This document shows, piece by piece, positions 1 through 14,257 of a stretch of DNA of 64,000 nucleotides. The notes beneath the pieces were generated by a model. The model made no database searches, had not been told where the DNA came from, and saw only the letters and a list, made by a program, of their open reading frames with translations. The position numbers and the translations under genes were made by a program. Positions within the stretch are counted from its first letter, which is position 1; each line of letters begins with the position of its first letter. The stretch lies in the NCBI GenBank assembly GCA_033297205.1, contig MU859077.1, positions 209,450 through 273,449 on the forward strand, written 5' to 3'. This DNA comes from Pseudoneurospora amorphoporcata. Lineage: Eukaryota; Ascomycota; Sordariomycetes; Sordariales; Sordariaceae.

Positions 1-1552
1 GAAGAGCCGCTTTTCGACACACTCGCTTTTCGGATTTCTACAACCGTACCCCCACGAGTCCATCCAGCAAGCCAGCCCATCCTTGCCCTACTCCATTATA
101 GTATCAGCGCTTGAAATATGGGTTTGATATGGATTCGTCCTTCTGATAAGTGTAGCATCCGCTAAGTTTGCTCTGAGATGGGGAAGGAGCTCAGGAGTGT
201 CCCCATCTCGAAAGCAACTTCAATGAGTTTGGGGTAGGTGTGGGCATCCGTCTAGGAACGAAAATTGAAGGGGTACGAAGCTGACATTGAAGATAGGTAC
301 GTGACTTCAGGTGCCTCTGTACTGTGCGAGGTGAAGCCAACAAGGCCAACACAACTGACCATCATGCAAAACTATGAAGAGATCAAAACGCACAAATGGC
401 ACCTCAGTTTGTTTTCGGATTGCCTACGATTGGGCTGAACCTTCAGATCCTATCCCTGTGGGCTCCCTTTCTCGGCATGGGGACCTCCTTTTCGTTTTCA
501 AGAGCCTCGCTACCGTCTTTTCGCTCGGTAAACTTTGAAGTCATTCTTCCTCTAATATTTGCACCTGCAACTACCTATAGTGTACGACGGGCACCACAGT
601 GGCCCCATCGTATGTGCATCCGGAAATTAAACATGACTCTTTATAGACAAACATGCAGGAGCAGCAGCAGCTAAAACAAAGCATGGGGTACGCAAGTGCC
701 TGTAGGTAGGGATCGGATCTTGCCTGCTTACCTGCTGGCTTGCTTGCTCGCCAGCGAGCCTCAAAGGCTACGCTCATACCGCTGTACAGAGACTTAACAC
801 ACAGTGCTGTAGGTACAGTACAACTCCAAAGCTTGAAGGTGTTACCCAACATCGGCATGTCTCGAAGAAAGTTCCGAAGTGGTCATGTCGCACAACATAA
901 AGACTCGACGACTTGGAGGGATTGAAACCGGCTGAGGCACGCTTGCGTCTTGAGGTTCCCGTGCTTGTTGCATAGTCGTAACTACGTAGGTAATCAGTGT
1001 CTACAGGTACCTTCTACTAACTGATGTTGAGTTCACGCAGCTACTGACATTAGGCATATCATAACCTAACTAAAGCTAGGCCGCCTATTCATTGACTCTA
1101 CTGATATCTTTCTTAGTTTGTAGTATCAGATTCAGCACGCCAACGTACTCCCATGGGCACTCTTGGGAGGGCAAGTGCGGCGGCACCAACCTCTCTCCTC
1201 TCAAGGCCCGGTGCGTTGTTGATGTTTGCTAAACCCTAGGTATGCATATCTACCTTAATCTCTCACTGTCCATCAGCGGCACAGCAATGTGGAGATCAAA
1301 TTGCCTGCCTTCTTCCATACGAGAAAGACAAAGAAGAGCAGTCACCTTGCAGAAGTTTACCCTAGCTCCAGCTGTAGGTGAGTGGGTAATTGTGTCACGG
1401 AGGGCACATATCTTCTCTACTCTGCTTTCTTGAGGTATGCGAAGGAGAGACATGCTTGAAGCATCTCTAGGGTATCTAGGTATCGAACAAGGCGACAAAG
1501 AAGAGGATGAGGACGAGGGTGGGGACCATGCGTACGTACACGCGGATGGTAG

Positions 1553-1556
<4 letters not shown>

Positions 1557-1635
<79 letters not shown>
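1557..1635. repeat. 79-nt uninterrupted T homopolymer
   Basis: Positions 1557-1635 are all T on the + strand (poly-A on the - strand). I see no adjoining reverse-transcriptase or other element sequence and no obvious target-site duplication, so I cannot tell a retrotransposon tail from a slippage-expanded microsatellite. The length may also be partly an assembly artefact. Confidence 0.9.
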
Positions 1636-4600
1636 CGTTACTGACTGAAGATGAAATGCCTTCCTCCGACGACGACGACGGAAAGTGAAGACCCGGGCGA
1701 GACTTTCACATGCTATCATCATGAACAAATGGCATCCATCCTACCTAGGTTTGTATTGAGCTAACCGTCAATACCTCTTCAGCGGCTAGTCTGAAATTTC
1801 TGAGTGCCTACTTAAGTACCCTTCCTCTAGGTACATTAAAATTGATACGTAGGTGATTGAAAGGGTGTGGCTCCCGTCGTGCGCTAACTGTTAAGCGCAC
1901 CAAAACTCTACACTAACAAAACCCATTACGTTATCACCTGCGGCAGAAATCACCATTGACTACCTACTATCGGGTCACGGACGGTCCTTTCATCACGTTT
2001 CTCAGACGTTCTCACGGTTCACTGAAATCTCAGTGAAATTGCAAGACCTCCATTCTTACATACGCACCAGAGATCGTACTGCAAATGTTTTCCCAGGCGT
2101 GTATCACAACCCTTGTCTGGGATGAAAACCCAGATCCCTTTTCTGAATATTCGGCCATCGATGCATCAAATATGCAGAATTTGGGGTAAATGCTGTTAGT
2201 GAATACCTCGCACTTGACGACCCGGTACTATGGTGTGATGTTGAGGCTCGGACTTGGTAGTGCTACGCTGTTGGGTTTAGAAAAACCTGCAGTCTTGGAA
2301 CTTTCTTGGGAAAATCGTTGGGGAAACAGTGCGCGGTTGTAGGAACTTCCACCGGTCCCTAGCGGTTGTGGTTCGGTATTTCTCTTTTTCTTCCAACAGC
2401 ATCCCAAACAGATAGTCTCATGCAGGATGCGGTGTTCAAGTCTGAGGAAGTCCTAGCGGAGATTGCGTGGGAGGTGTCCGGCCGATGTTTTCTGCGGGCT
2501 TCTCGTTGTTGCCGTTATCGCTTGTCGCAAGACAGAGGCCAGAGCGTGATAACTCGACGATAAAGAACTGGCAAGATGGTACCTTGCATCATTTGCTTGG
2601 TTAGAGTTGCTGGCTGGAATCCTTTCGGATGGATACATGAATGGTTACGTACCTGACTGTCTGAACTCATTGCCGTGGAGAGTTCGGATAAGTAATACCC
2701 AACCTTGCTCAAGGAAGAGGAAGCAAGCGAGCATCTCCGCCTTTTCTCCCCGAATTGTGCCCCATAAACTCTGATAGAGTCCAAGCTTTTGAAGATCAAA
2801 GATCAACCAACCCCCAAGTTCTCCAGACTCCGCCCGGCAGATGCTTAGCTATTGCCCTACGACTGGAACTCCGCCAACGAACGAACTAGTGACAATATGG
2901 GCACTACACTAGCGACTGGAAACTGGAACCCGGTTCCGGCGGCGATGGCGGCGCCGTTGATCGATCGGACGAACATCTATAATGGACTCACTCCCTCAGC
3001 CCCTGCCAGGAAAACAAGTCTTTTGAATACACCAATTTCCGGGACAGTATCATCACCGGCTGACTGCGTGCTGCGTAGCTTTCCGACGGACGCAGTGCGG
3101 TGATCAATATCATATGTAGTTGTTCTTGTGTGCAACGATCAAGATCTGGTTTCACCGAAGCAAAGGTTGGTGATGACAATGAGAAAATATGGCAGGAACG
3201 AAGATGGCGCTTACCTTCCCGCCCTTCTTTTCAATTTGAGTCAGCCAAGTGGAATCCGCCTTCCTTAACTTATTCCTACCGCATCTCTGTACTATTGTGA
3301 CTGATGCTGGCTTGCGGCGCTCCAGATAGGAATGGGAGAGTCAGGTGCCGCGCGAATCAGATGGAGATATTAGCAACAACAGCAACCGCGTGTGATGTCC
3401 CCGAATTTTGGATGGAAGCTTTTGAGGTTCTCGTGTGGCTTTTCCCCCTCCCCGCGCTTGCGCTAGTCCAGTGATGGACAAGGTTCAAGAAGAGCAGGCT
3501 GGCGACGGCGGTTTTGGGGATGCGCCAACCGGAGAATTGAGCAGCAAAACCCGACCATGGTACGGCAAGCCACGGCGCAAGGAGAAGAAAACAGGAAAAA
3601 TGGGGCAGATCTCTGTACTGTAGTGCATAGCTAGGCAACTGAATAATAAATAGCAGTTTGGTAGGGGACGAACCCTGGTTAAGTGGCCAGCCACAATGCT
3701 TGCTTTTTTTTCGGAGGGATGGAAAAAGAGAAGAACAAGAACACGACGGCTGGTCAGGAGGGTATGCAGGCTTTCTGGTTCAGACTTCCGCGGTGTGAGT
3801 TGCCAAGTTGTTTGTGCCGACCACATGTGAGGCATATCTGAGCTGTTGCCTTGTGGTATCTTTGGGCCATTGGAAGGTTGTTGGGACTTTGAATGTGTCT
3901 CGGAAATATTTCTGTTCCAGGTTCATGTGGATGAGATGGAACACAGTTTTTGCCGCCTTTCTTTCACTCCCCTGGGTTGATGCACCAAGAACCGGCGGGC
4001 CGCAAGCACGGATATCAACGGGCGGCCTTGAGCGTCTGATCGGGTTACATGGCCGACTTGCCAAAAGTTATCCCAACAGCTTCGAAAAGGGCCAAATGGG
4101 CGTGATGTTCACCGACAGGACGATATGATCACCAAGGATACAAGAATTGGTGACGACCTCGTGGGCTACGTCGCTGTGACGAAGAGGGACCTTCGAAACC
4201 GAGTGATCTGGGATCATAGAACCGAAAACGAGACCAGGTGTGTACGTATGCCATAGAGGTGCTGCGGGAGTGAGGCACATGTTCTCGCCGGCTTCGATCT
4301 CTGCCACGAGCATCGTGTTGTGTGGTGTTCGGTGGAGTCATGTCTACGGGTCCCAGCTTCTGTGTGCCAGCACGGGTGACGGCAGTCATTGCCCCTGCCT
4401 TCTTGTTGAGCCTATCGTACGCCTGTCCATCCCCAGCCTGGGCATGTTGTACAGGCACAAAGGTAAGGCAACGCAACCTAATGTGTGTCTGTGTTGTGTG
4501 TCCAGGCTCTCCGCCTTCCACAGATCCCAGGAGATTGGGATGCTAGTGAGGACGTCCAATGCCGAGCCCGTTCTTCTTTATTAGCCCCCTCGATATCCAT

Positions 4601-6101
4601 GTCCACGACCCGCACACCGTTCGAGGAAGCGGCTAAGACAGGGAACACAAGTTCGGGGAGGACAGGGCATCTGCGTATTCCGTCCATTTGTACAGCGTAC
4701 CACGGCAATATTATGTGGGTAGCCCCGGTGGTGATGGTTATCCCGCTGGTATGAACGCATTTGCATGCTGACTAGTTGGTGACAGCGGGAACACTTCCGC
4801 CGCCGGGAGGGGGGATCTGATGATCTGAGAGGCAGATGGATGCCGGGCCGGGAGGTGAGTTTACTGGGTTAGAGAGCAGGTCTTGCCGAGATATTGGCCA
4901 TTTATGTCCAAGGGCGGCTGGAGATGCAAAGCATTCTCGTCCAAACAGAGGCACTGTCGGCCGTCTTTATGTGTCTCGGTGGCGCAGTCCTGTTGACGTC
5001 GAGATAGGTACCTCCCGTCTGTAAGGAATGGTTATCGCGTGATGATAAGGTACTTACTAAAACTTGGCTGCAATCGATAAGACCTTGTTCGATAATTGAC
5101 CGAAAAGATGGAATGGAAAAAGAGCCGGATAACTCGACTCGAGCATTCCACTGCAGGGGGCGACTACCTCTAGACTACTAGGTTGCAGAAGCACCTGGGC
5201 GTCCTTGTACTATGGAGGCCCCGCCGGTAACGGCAAGCGCCGGCCTCATTGTGCGCGTCGTGTCAGCAAGGAGGGAAGCTGACGTTGACCTTGATGGGTG
5301 GAAGGGAGGATGGAAGGAACGTAGGCCTTGCAGCTTGGGAAATGAACACCTGGCTGCAGCATGGAAACAGCCGCCAATGTACCTCGACAGGCATCAATGT
5401 TGCTGGTGACATGCGTGAGACGGTGAGCTCTTAACAGATGCAGCCTCAAGGTACCTTTCACCTGTCCACTAAGAGTGCGCTGAGTGAGGAAGGTGGCTCG
5501 GTGAGGCTTCACGAGCTTCTCCTTCCCTTTTGGAGGGATCTGTGCCGGACTGGACTCGGACACATTAAGCAGTGGAGCTGTTAACAGCACGCTAACAAAT
5601 CCCGTTCCATGCTACAGCTAATCGAGCTAATGTACCTTCCGTCGGCGGTATGCACTAGCAAGGGAGCTGTTAGCGCGTTCAATGTGAGCCCCGCCAAAGC
5701 TTCCACTTCCCCTCTTCGGGGGAACAGCCGGGGACACTTTTCTTTTCTCCCGGCATCCTTTTTAAAAAACAACCTTTTCGTGTTCCAACCGAGGACCCAG
5801 CAGCAGGCTTCCATAGAATGACCACCGCCAGCCGGCAGGCTGCCACACTGGCCGTCCTCAGCACTGTGCTCGCTGCACCATCATCGGCATCACCAGCGTC
5901 ATGATCATCGTATTTCAGGACAAGATGGCAGCGAGCCGATCAGCCATCATCGGCTGGACCAGACTGGACCAGCAACAAAGAAAGTCGTCGGATGTCGACT
6001 ATGCTGCGGCATGATCTTGTCTCATCTCGCTAATGACAGCACGGCATCAGAGACATGCCGACCAGGGAAAGAACAGAAAAAATGGAAGAAAATACGCCAC
6101 C

Positions 6102-6179
6102 GGCTCTATTCCAGTCAGAGACAAGACATACAGGATACAGGGCTCTATTCCAGTCAGAGACAAGACATACAGGATACAG
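6102..6179. repeat. Perfect 39-bp tandem duplication
   Basis: Two identical 39-bp copies lie head to tail at 6102-6140 and 6141-6179, each beginning GGCTCTATTC and ending AGGATACAG. The absence of any mismatch suggests a recent duplication. It lies in non-coding DNA. Confidence 0.95.
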
Positions 6180-9177
6180 CAATCCTCTAGTCCAACGGGG
6201 GGAAGCTTTAGGCTTGGCGAATCCATCATCGTACGAAGCTATCCTCCGTGACGGGGCATCCCTCTGCAACAATTGGCACCCATCGGCACTATAATCGCCG
6301 GCCAGCTTAGTGTCAGCTCGTCAAGGAAACCCAATCCCGTTTGGGCTCCGCTCTGCTTTGCGTGTGGATAGGTAGTTGCAAGTCCGGTATTACGCAGCAC
6401 TAGCAGCAGGATGCGGCGGCACGGATCAAGAAAAGCGGTCGAAACGGTTCATCAGAGAAACTACAGGCTCTGCCAGTCGATGTTGCTGCCGGCCTATACA
6501 AGCAAAGTTGCAGCATGGCCGCTGTGGTGGGTGGGACTACTTTGCAAGTACCAGACGGTAATGCTTGGAGATACTTAGCCGTAACCACCAACGGTGTCCT
6601 TCATCGGTAGAGACGGCTTCACCCCTCGAGGAAGCCAAAGCGAGCCAAAGGTATGTCCCCATCTCCCGATGCCCCAGACATCGTCCAGCGTTACCATGTT
6701 CCTTCCTCCCTTGCGTCTTTCTTTATTCTATCCGTCCTTTGATTGACTGTTCGCCGAGCCACGCTGCCGCTGCGTGGCGTCTTTGAGGCAGTAGGACGGT
6801 AATCTTTGTGCTTCTTCAGGTTCCCGTGGCAAGGCATAACGAACACCATCTAACCCGTCTCGAAACAGTGCGGAACCACGATGCCGAAATCCAGTGCCCA
6901 TCCTGCGTGGACGGGTACCTCGACTGCGTACCCTACGCCATCGTCACAGCACACAATGGCTGCAAGTGCCGTCCTGTTGGAGCTGTGTGTGGGAGCCACT
7001 CCACAACTGCAGAGTGACAGGCTGATGCGACGAGGGCCGGGGCAGACAGGCGGCCACTACCATGATAACTCGCTACTGTATTTGGCTCCAGCTGCAGGCG
7101 CTTTTTGTTTTCCTACCCTACCTGCCCTCCCCGGTATCTTGTCTTCTGGTCCAGGGTATCATCCCTGCCGAGCATAGAGGAGTAGATGGTAGAGGTACCT
7201 ACGAGCCTGGTAGTGTACCGCATACACTGCTACGCTGTACGTTACGCACGCAGGGCAGAAACGCCAGGCAGGTATCGATACAGAAGTCATCAGGGTCGTT
7301 GCAAGGCCCGTTGCTCCCGCTCACCCACACGACGTTTCTCACCCACGCGGACCATGTTCTACTCGAGACGAGATAGATCATCTTGAACAGATGAATCGGT
7401 CATCCCGCGATTAGTGTCACGGTACAGTATTTGCCAGTGGTTCCATCCAGCTCTCGCCCAGCCTAGCCCCGGCTTCAGTTCCAGTTCCAATTCCCCCTCA
7501 GTACACAAGCATAAAAATAAAATAAATCAAGATTCAAAAAAATTCAAGTTCTCACGGCTTTTCTTTGTCCTTGGCGGCTGGGCATTGGACTTGCATCTTG
7601 CACAGTAGCGTGCCCCTGATCCTGGCTGCGTCCCCTGTTTGGACTGGCAGGCCCGGTCCCAATCCCCATCCGTTAATGAACCTCGACCACTACACTAAAC
7701 AGTCCCTCATCTTCCCGAACCCTCTTTTGCCTCGTGGTAGCCCGTCATGGCATCACATCGCCCTCCGCCGTGCGCGGACACTCTTCGTACCCACTGCTGA
7801 GAACTCCGGTCCTGCAACTCCCGTCGTGCTCCGACGCCCCCTTACATGCTTTCCCCACGCCTCTCCTCTTTACAGACTACGGCATAATCCCATGCGGCTA
7901 GCAGTTCAACGAGGAATAGGCAGATGGATTGCAAAGATAGGGTCGCCAAAGTTGCCGGGGACTTGCTGTTTCGCTTCCTTGTTCCCTTGGTTTGACAAAG
8001 TCCCAAGCCTTCGTTTCTGGTCATATCAGACCATTCTACGGACTTGCTCATTTCCCTATGCCAGTACCTTCTCGGGCTAGCGAAAGACTGAAAGATCGAT
8101 TCCCAAATACCAACTGTACACTGGCCAATTCACGCATCTTCTAGTGTATATGCTTCCTATCTTCCGCATATTTTCTGCACGCAAAGAGGGACAAGACGCC
8201 ACGCCGCTGCTGTGCCGGAACCCATCGGGCACGAGCTTCAAATAGTCGTTTTCCGTCGAATAAGCTTCCAGGTTTGTATACAGGACGAAAGAGGCCACGA
8301 AAACCGGCACAACTCAGAGGCACGTGTGAAGGTTTAAACACAGTAAAACTCGCCAACCAACCCACCGGGCCAGATAGGTCTCGCAGCGAGGCAGCAGGCC
8401 ATTCACTGCGGCCCCAGTCGGTGCCCTTCCCGTTACTCGGTTTCCTGGACACTGGTTCCACTACCCCAGCACACCCAGGCCCCCCTCCGTGGGCCCTGCA
8501 AAGCACTAGCAGTTTTAGCCCTGTCCTGTGGTCTCCTTCCTAGCCTGCCTCGTCTGTGTATCCCACGGCGGCTTGCTTCACCAGATTGGGGCCGACCAGG
8601 ACGTCTAGGCTCTTGCCGGGAGATGCACGGGACCCCATACAAGATCCGAACCTTTCCCACTTACACCCTTCTCAGCCACAAGCGCTCTTGCCCGGCTTCT
8701 CATTCGGCTTCCCACTTTGATCTCCGTCCTTCTTTCTCTCCTTCATTCCAAACATCAACTTTAGCAACACATTCTCCCGAGGATCTTGTAACCGTTGACG
8801 CCTCGATCCAATCTTTCGCTAGTCCCGATCATCATCGTCACAACCAACATCGTTATCCACGATCCCACGGGCTCACCTTTATGCTCATCCAGAGTTAAGC
8901 GCTCGACTAAGTGATTCTCTCCATGTGCTCATATACAAGGGCTTTGTGAGTGAACTGTGCCGCCTATACACCTTTGTTCGGCCAACACTTAGCTTGCCAG
9001 CCACCTTCTTCGACCCTTTGCGTGCTTCAGCAGACCGTTGGGCTTGCTACACATTAGAAATTAGGACTTACTGGTTCCCCTGGCTGCCTCTAGTTCTAAC
9101 GGCTACCGCCTGCTTCTTGAGGTGTGATATGACAACAAGGACACCAACCTATCAGAGCTGAACCAGCATCATTCTCA

Positions 9178-12100
9178 ATGGGGATTACCTCTTGCATCGA
9201 CACTCGTTACCGGCTATCCATTCCCACGAGTCCTCCCGAGCTGCCGCATTCAGATCTTTCCTCCTTCAACTTCAGGAATCTCCAAGAACGGTCCCGGAAC
9301 TCCGTCGTTCCAATCTCCCCGCCCATGTCCCATTATGACCCCGTATCCAGGACAGGCGATATGCCCTCCGCAAACAGCCCCGACGAGGCACAAGCTCGGA
9401 GAGACGTCGGCACCAACCAGAACGCTGGACGGCAGCAGTTGCCTTCTTTGAGCAGCCTATTTGGCCCATCTACAACGCAGCTTCGCCCATTACATTCACC
9501 GACCTTCTCGGACCGTCCAGGACTGTACACAACATCGTCGTCGCCGCTCGATCATCCCCGGGGCCCAGCTGGCAGTTGGGATAGACCTTACTCGGCATCT
9601 TCGTCTTATTTTCCTCCTCCATCATTGACTTCGCAGCCTCGCAGTACACCGGATCCCAGGCTTGATGAACGGCCTCACTTTCCGCCACCGTTACGGGCGC
9701 TCCCAGGCCCTCTATCACCCATAGTCAGGGAGTCGGAGCCTCAAAGGCCTCACTCTCAGTCCGGTTTCAGCGTTGAAAACAAATGGTCGCTGCGTCACGA
9801 AACTGGCCAATACGGCCTGGGAAACCGGCAGTACGCATCGTACAGATCATCACCCACTGAGCGACCCCATAGCCAGCTTTCGAACAGCATCCCGAGCCGT
9901 GAGGAAGGCTTGGGTTTACGTAGCGAGCAACCGGCTGCACAGCCACCCACACCAGCTAGCACCGGTGCCTCTGAAGTCACCGTGGGCAAGGATGGATTGG
10001 GCCCCAAGATTTGGACTGGAACACATTTCTTGCCGAGATTTGTCAGGGAGGAAAAGGTCGATGGCGAAAAGTATTTCATCTATGACGATGGAACCCGTTG
10101 CAAAGATATCATTGATGGTGAGAAAGTCAACGCTCATTGGGGGGTGACAAAAGCTGGGAAGCCAAGAAAGAGGCTGGCAATCGCTTGCATCACTTGCCGG
10201 GAGAAGAAGATCAAGTGTGATCCAGATTACCCTCGATGCGCGCAATGCGAGAAGTTTGGGCGTACTTGCAAATTCAAGAATGCGTAAGTGTTATCCGCCC
10301 CCTACCCAGGAACTGCTCGCGTTCTGTGTGATAACAGATCCCCGTCTAATACCAAATCTGTGTAATATAGCCCGAGAGGTGGACACAATACTTCGCCTTC
10401 GACTCCGCCCGCCGAAGTTGACGATGCTCGTCGCTTGTCCAGCTTAATTCGACCACCACCGCACGAGTACGTAAGGACGAGCGCGCACTCGAGTGAATCT
10501 GTTTCACCACGCACCACTCTTCGCCCAGCAAGCCCCGAGATGACCTCATTCGTGCCGTCAAAACGGCTTCGCATAGGTTACGACCACTATGCTCCCGCAG
10601 GGGGACATCGGCCGCCTATGGCACCGGCGGTGGACCACATGATGCGCTCCAACTTGTCCTGGCACAGTCAGCCTGAACTTCCCCGCGTCCATGAGGATGC
10701 AGTGTGCCGTGCATGGCAAATAGACCCGTATGTCTCCGATCCTGAGTCCGTGATCAGCACAATAACCTCTTTTTTCGTCTCCACCGATGCCACGACCTTC
10801 CGATTCCTCCCCGAGAAGGCGTTCAAAACCTGGGTACAGAACAATGCTCACCATGAAAACAAGTCCCCAGAAGATTTGATGCTCGTCTATAGCATCCTTG
10901 CTCTCGGTTCCCTCCTGTCGACCGCTGGGTCCAGCGGGCTCGACCCTAGGAAGGAGCAAACCCACCACTACGCTCAGGTAGCTCGTTACGCTACAAAGCA
11001 CGCAACTATATCACTACAGCTTGTCCAGGCGAGAATCCTCCTTTCCCTCTACTATATGGCTGTTTTGAGGCCTATCGATGCCAACGAAATGTCCAGTAGC
11101 GCTATCTCGGCAGCGGCATATCTGCAGCTGAATCTAGAGTTGGATCAGTCACCCGACGTAGGACTCAAGTCATTCCCGTATGGGTTGACCAGGGCTGGCT
11201 TTGCAGAGTGCAGGAGAAGGACGTTTTGGTCATGTTTCTTACTAGAGAGACTCAATGGCCTCTTTCCAACTCGGATGGCTGTCACCAACCCAGCCGACAT
11301 CTTCCTCCGGCTTCCTATGGACATAGGCTCGTTCGAAGAACAAGAGGACGTCTCTGTGCCGGTCTCGGCGTTTCAGAACTTCAACTATTCTAGTTTTCCT
11401 GAGCCACACCAGAAGCACAGTGAGACGCAGATAGTCGGCAAGGGGACGAAAGTAGGAATGATGGGCTGTCTGATTCAGGTGGTAGCCCTTTGGGGAGAAG
11501 TCATGGCCTTGATATACCGTATTGCGCACTGCGGTAATCGCCTTTCAGAAGATGAGGTGGATGCTATGGCCAAGTTCCATCAACGCATACTATCCCGGCT
11601 CGAAAGCTGGAGAACTTCACTCTCTCCTAGCTTTCTTTTCTCTGCCGCCACTCTCGACAATATGCAAAGGGAAAATAAGGGATCCCTTATCCTAATGCAT
11701 CTCATTTACCACCTTGCCATGGTTAAAGCGCATCGACATATTCATCCACGTTTCTCGACTTCGTCACTGCAGAGATCCGAGCATGCATGCATAGCCCGCA
11801 CCAATGCCCATCAATTGCTGGGCCTGGTGTGTACAGTAGCAAACCATATCAGAGCTACTGGCAACGCTGGCCCTGATGGGACCAGTATGCCACCACCCTT
11901 TACCAGCTTCGCCATCCTCGAAGCTTTGGATGTGCTTTCTGCGGAGGGGCACATTCAAGATCTTCCAGGGCTGGTTGACGGTCTTGCCATTGCACGAAGT
12001 GTCTTGGAGATCCTGGGTATGGTATGGGAAGATGCAAGGGCACACAAGACTATATTGGACCACCGACTGGACAGGTTGGTAGCCCTCAGGGAGAGAACTG

Positions 12101-12390
12101 AAGGTCTGGACGATGCTCTTGCCGTACCCCCTGTCGGAAGAGGGCGAAGGAGTATGTCAGAGTATGGGTTTGAGCTTGGCGGGATTCGGGTTTACGTTGC
12201 AAATTCAGACGACGGCCTTGATCAGCCCTATCAAAATGAAAGAGACGGGAAACAGGCTGCAGCTGCAGGCTCGGAAGGCATACTCAGCTGGCAAATGGGC
12301 GAAACCCTTGAGGCGAGATTTCCCAGGGAGATGGACTGCATCTATGGGGGACTACAAAAAACCAATGCGCCGATAACTATGGCAGCTTGA
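9178..12390 (+). CDS. Zn2Cys6 (fungal binuclear cluster) transcription factor
   Basis: Predicted nuclear DNA-binding regulator of 1041 aa. Exon 1 is 9178-10283 and exon 2 is 10371-12390; the 87-nt intron has a GTAAGT donor and a TATAG acceptor with CTAAT upstream, and the join keeps frame (FKNA then PRGGH). Residues 1-270 are Ser/Pro-rich and probably disordered. The zinc cluster is internal, with Cys337, 340, 347, 354, 357 and 364 (CX2CX6CX6CX2CX6C). Just before it is a compact block (about 275-335) ending WGVTKAGKPRKRL that looks conserved. Residues about 480-720 resemble the fungal-specific transcription factor domain, including the RRRTFWSCFLLERLNG-like segment near 650. The intron falls directly after the zinc cluster. 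I cannot name an orthologue or its target genes. The ATG at 9178 has an ordinary context; a second in-frame ATG lies at codon 50. Confidence 0.9.
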
Positions 12391-14240
12391 ACAAGGAAGG
12401 TGCCGCTTTGGAGGGTTCTTCCTATGACGACAAGTTCTTTTACGAACATGGATGTGCAGAGTATTTTTGACTTTGCGACGAGACTATGCGCTCTACTTTT
12501 CTTATTATGAAAATATGTGTACAATGAAGTGGGGCTATGCAGCACGGCTAATTTGTACGGGTGGCTGCGAGAGTGGAAAGAAGCAGTGCATCCATTCAGT
12601 CGATTTTCTCTACACCTGTTCGATTCTTGTTTTTCTTATCGATCTCATCCCCTTTACAGGACGACCATTCGTCGGATATCTCTATCTTTACTTTTCTTTA
12701 TGTCAACCTCTCACAGCATCTACACTCGTTGGTCAACGATCATGTTGTTTAAGACACCTCTGTATCTGGGTAGAGCTGGCGGCTAGATGCATCTTTGGTT
12801 TTCCTTTCTCCTGTTCACCACGATAAACATGTTTTCATAACTGTCACATACACGCGCAAGATGCGTGTCGGCGTTTTTGTCCTTCAAGGGGTGGTTTGGC
12901 AAACCACTCTGTATCTTGAGTTGGGGTCAGAAGATGATGCGACATCCTCGCTTCGGTGAGGGTGCCAGGAACTGGAGGCTTGGGGGTAGAGTCGTTAGGG
13001 TAACGAGCAGGAGCCTGGAAGCTAAGCATGTATTCTTTGTGGTATTCACACGCTCGCTACTGCGAGACGATGATTCGGTCTGGACGGCTGTCTCAAGAGT
13101 CGCACTGCCGATCAATAATAATGACCCGTGTGCCTGATCGCCTCAACTTATCAACCTGCCCGTCCGCCTATCCTTCAACAACATTGTGCTCGCTTGGTTC
13201 TGGCATCCTGTCGAGCCGACTATCCGGTTGAGGGCCCTTTGTACCCAAGGAAGTGGAGAGAAGGTAGTAGGACAGGTAGTAACAAGACTAGCACATTCCT
13301 TGATCGTCATTTCTTACCTGGGTAGTTGCTGTTCGTCCCAATAAGGCTGCCATTGCGCGCTCGCACTGCCGCGCTGTATGTCTTCGTTAACGAAGGTAAC
13401 GGGTAACGAAGGTCGTCAACCCTCTTGGCTTCCATGCCATGTAACCTCCAAGTCATCACACATTCATGCACATGCAATGCAGTTCACACATTTTGCATGT
13501 AACACTTCAGCTTTGTTTCCAGAAAACTTCCACGCCATCCCCATGACACCGAACGGTTCGCTCGCGATTCGGTACCATTGGACAGGCAGCTAAACGAGAT
13601 TGGGTTACCACTTACCACAGATGCTGTAGGTGTTTTTATCTGCCGTTGAAAGGGTTTACGACAGCCTCTTTTATACATGGATGTAGGCAGACGGCGGCCC
13701 TGGTACGTACCACATATTGACTGCACATTTGACAGGCTACCTTGACGGGATGATTTACGATCAAATGCCAATGTAGAAGTCCTGCAAACTTACTTTGATC
13801 TCTTGTACCTTGGTTGCAGAGCGTACCTAGCCGCTCGAAGTACCTACCTCTACAGCTGCCTTGTCTCACTTTGGTACCGTGGTACGCTGCCTATGCACAA
13901 AAATGTACTATTCTATGATAAGCAGAACACGGAACAGGTGGAAGACTGGATCGTGGAAGCATCAAGGAAGGAAAGAATACGCTACCTCCTTCAAATAGTA
14001 CGTAGAGGTACTCCAAGTACCGCTCTTACCCTCACAGTCTCACTCGCACTTTCCAGCTTCCACCACTGCAACTCACAAATGAACCCTGATATAACCGTAC
14101 CTCGACATGGCATCCCACTCGTTGTTTCCTGGTTCTTGTGTCCGTTTTCAATTTTTTGCGCGGCTCCCTTTTCCCATCTTGGTCCCGCCCTCTTAAGCCA
14201 GGCCCTTCTTCCCATTCTTCTCATCTTTTCAGGTCTCCCT

Positions 14241-14257
14241 CCCCCCCCCCCCCCCCC
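14241..14257. repeat. C homopolymer (17 nt)
   Basis: Uninterrupted C run within a pyrimidine-rich, non-coding stretch. Its length is likely polymorphic and error-prone. Confidence 0.9.

Larger units (their letters stand above)
1..9177. other. Gene-free 9.2-kb region upstream of the transcription factor
   Basis: I see no open frame here with domain content, a convincing start context or a consistent exon chain. Open frames are short and overlap on both strands, as expected by chance. The region contains a 79-nt T homopolymer, a 39-bp tandem duplication and several AGGTACCT palindromes. The last few hundred bases before 9178 are pyrimidine-rich and probably include the promoter and 5' leader of the Zn2Cys6 gene. 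A short upstream frame of eight codons (8923-8949) lies in that leader. Non-coding RNA genes cannot be excluded by eye. Confidence 0.6.

Noticed and set aside
7565..8080. Open frame of 171 codons on the + strand
   Set aside because: No ATG context, no recognisable domain, Pro/Arg/Trp-rich composition like translated non-coding DNA, and no splice partner.
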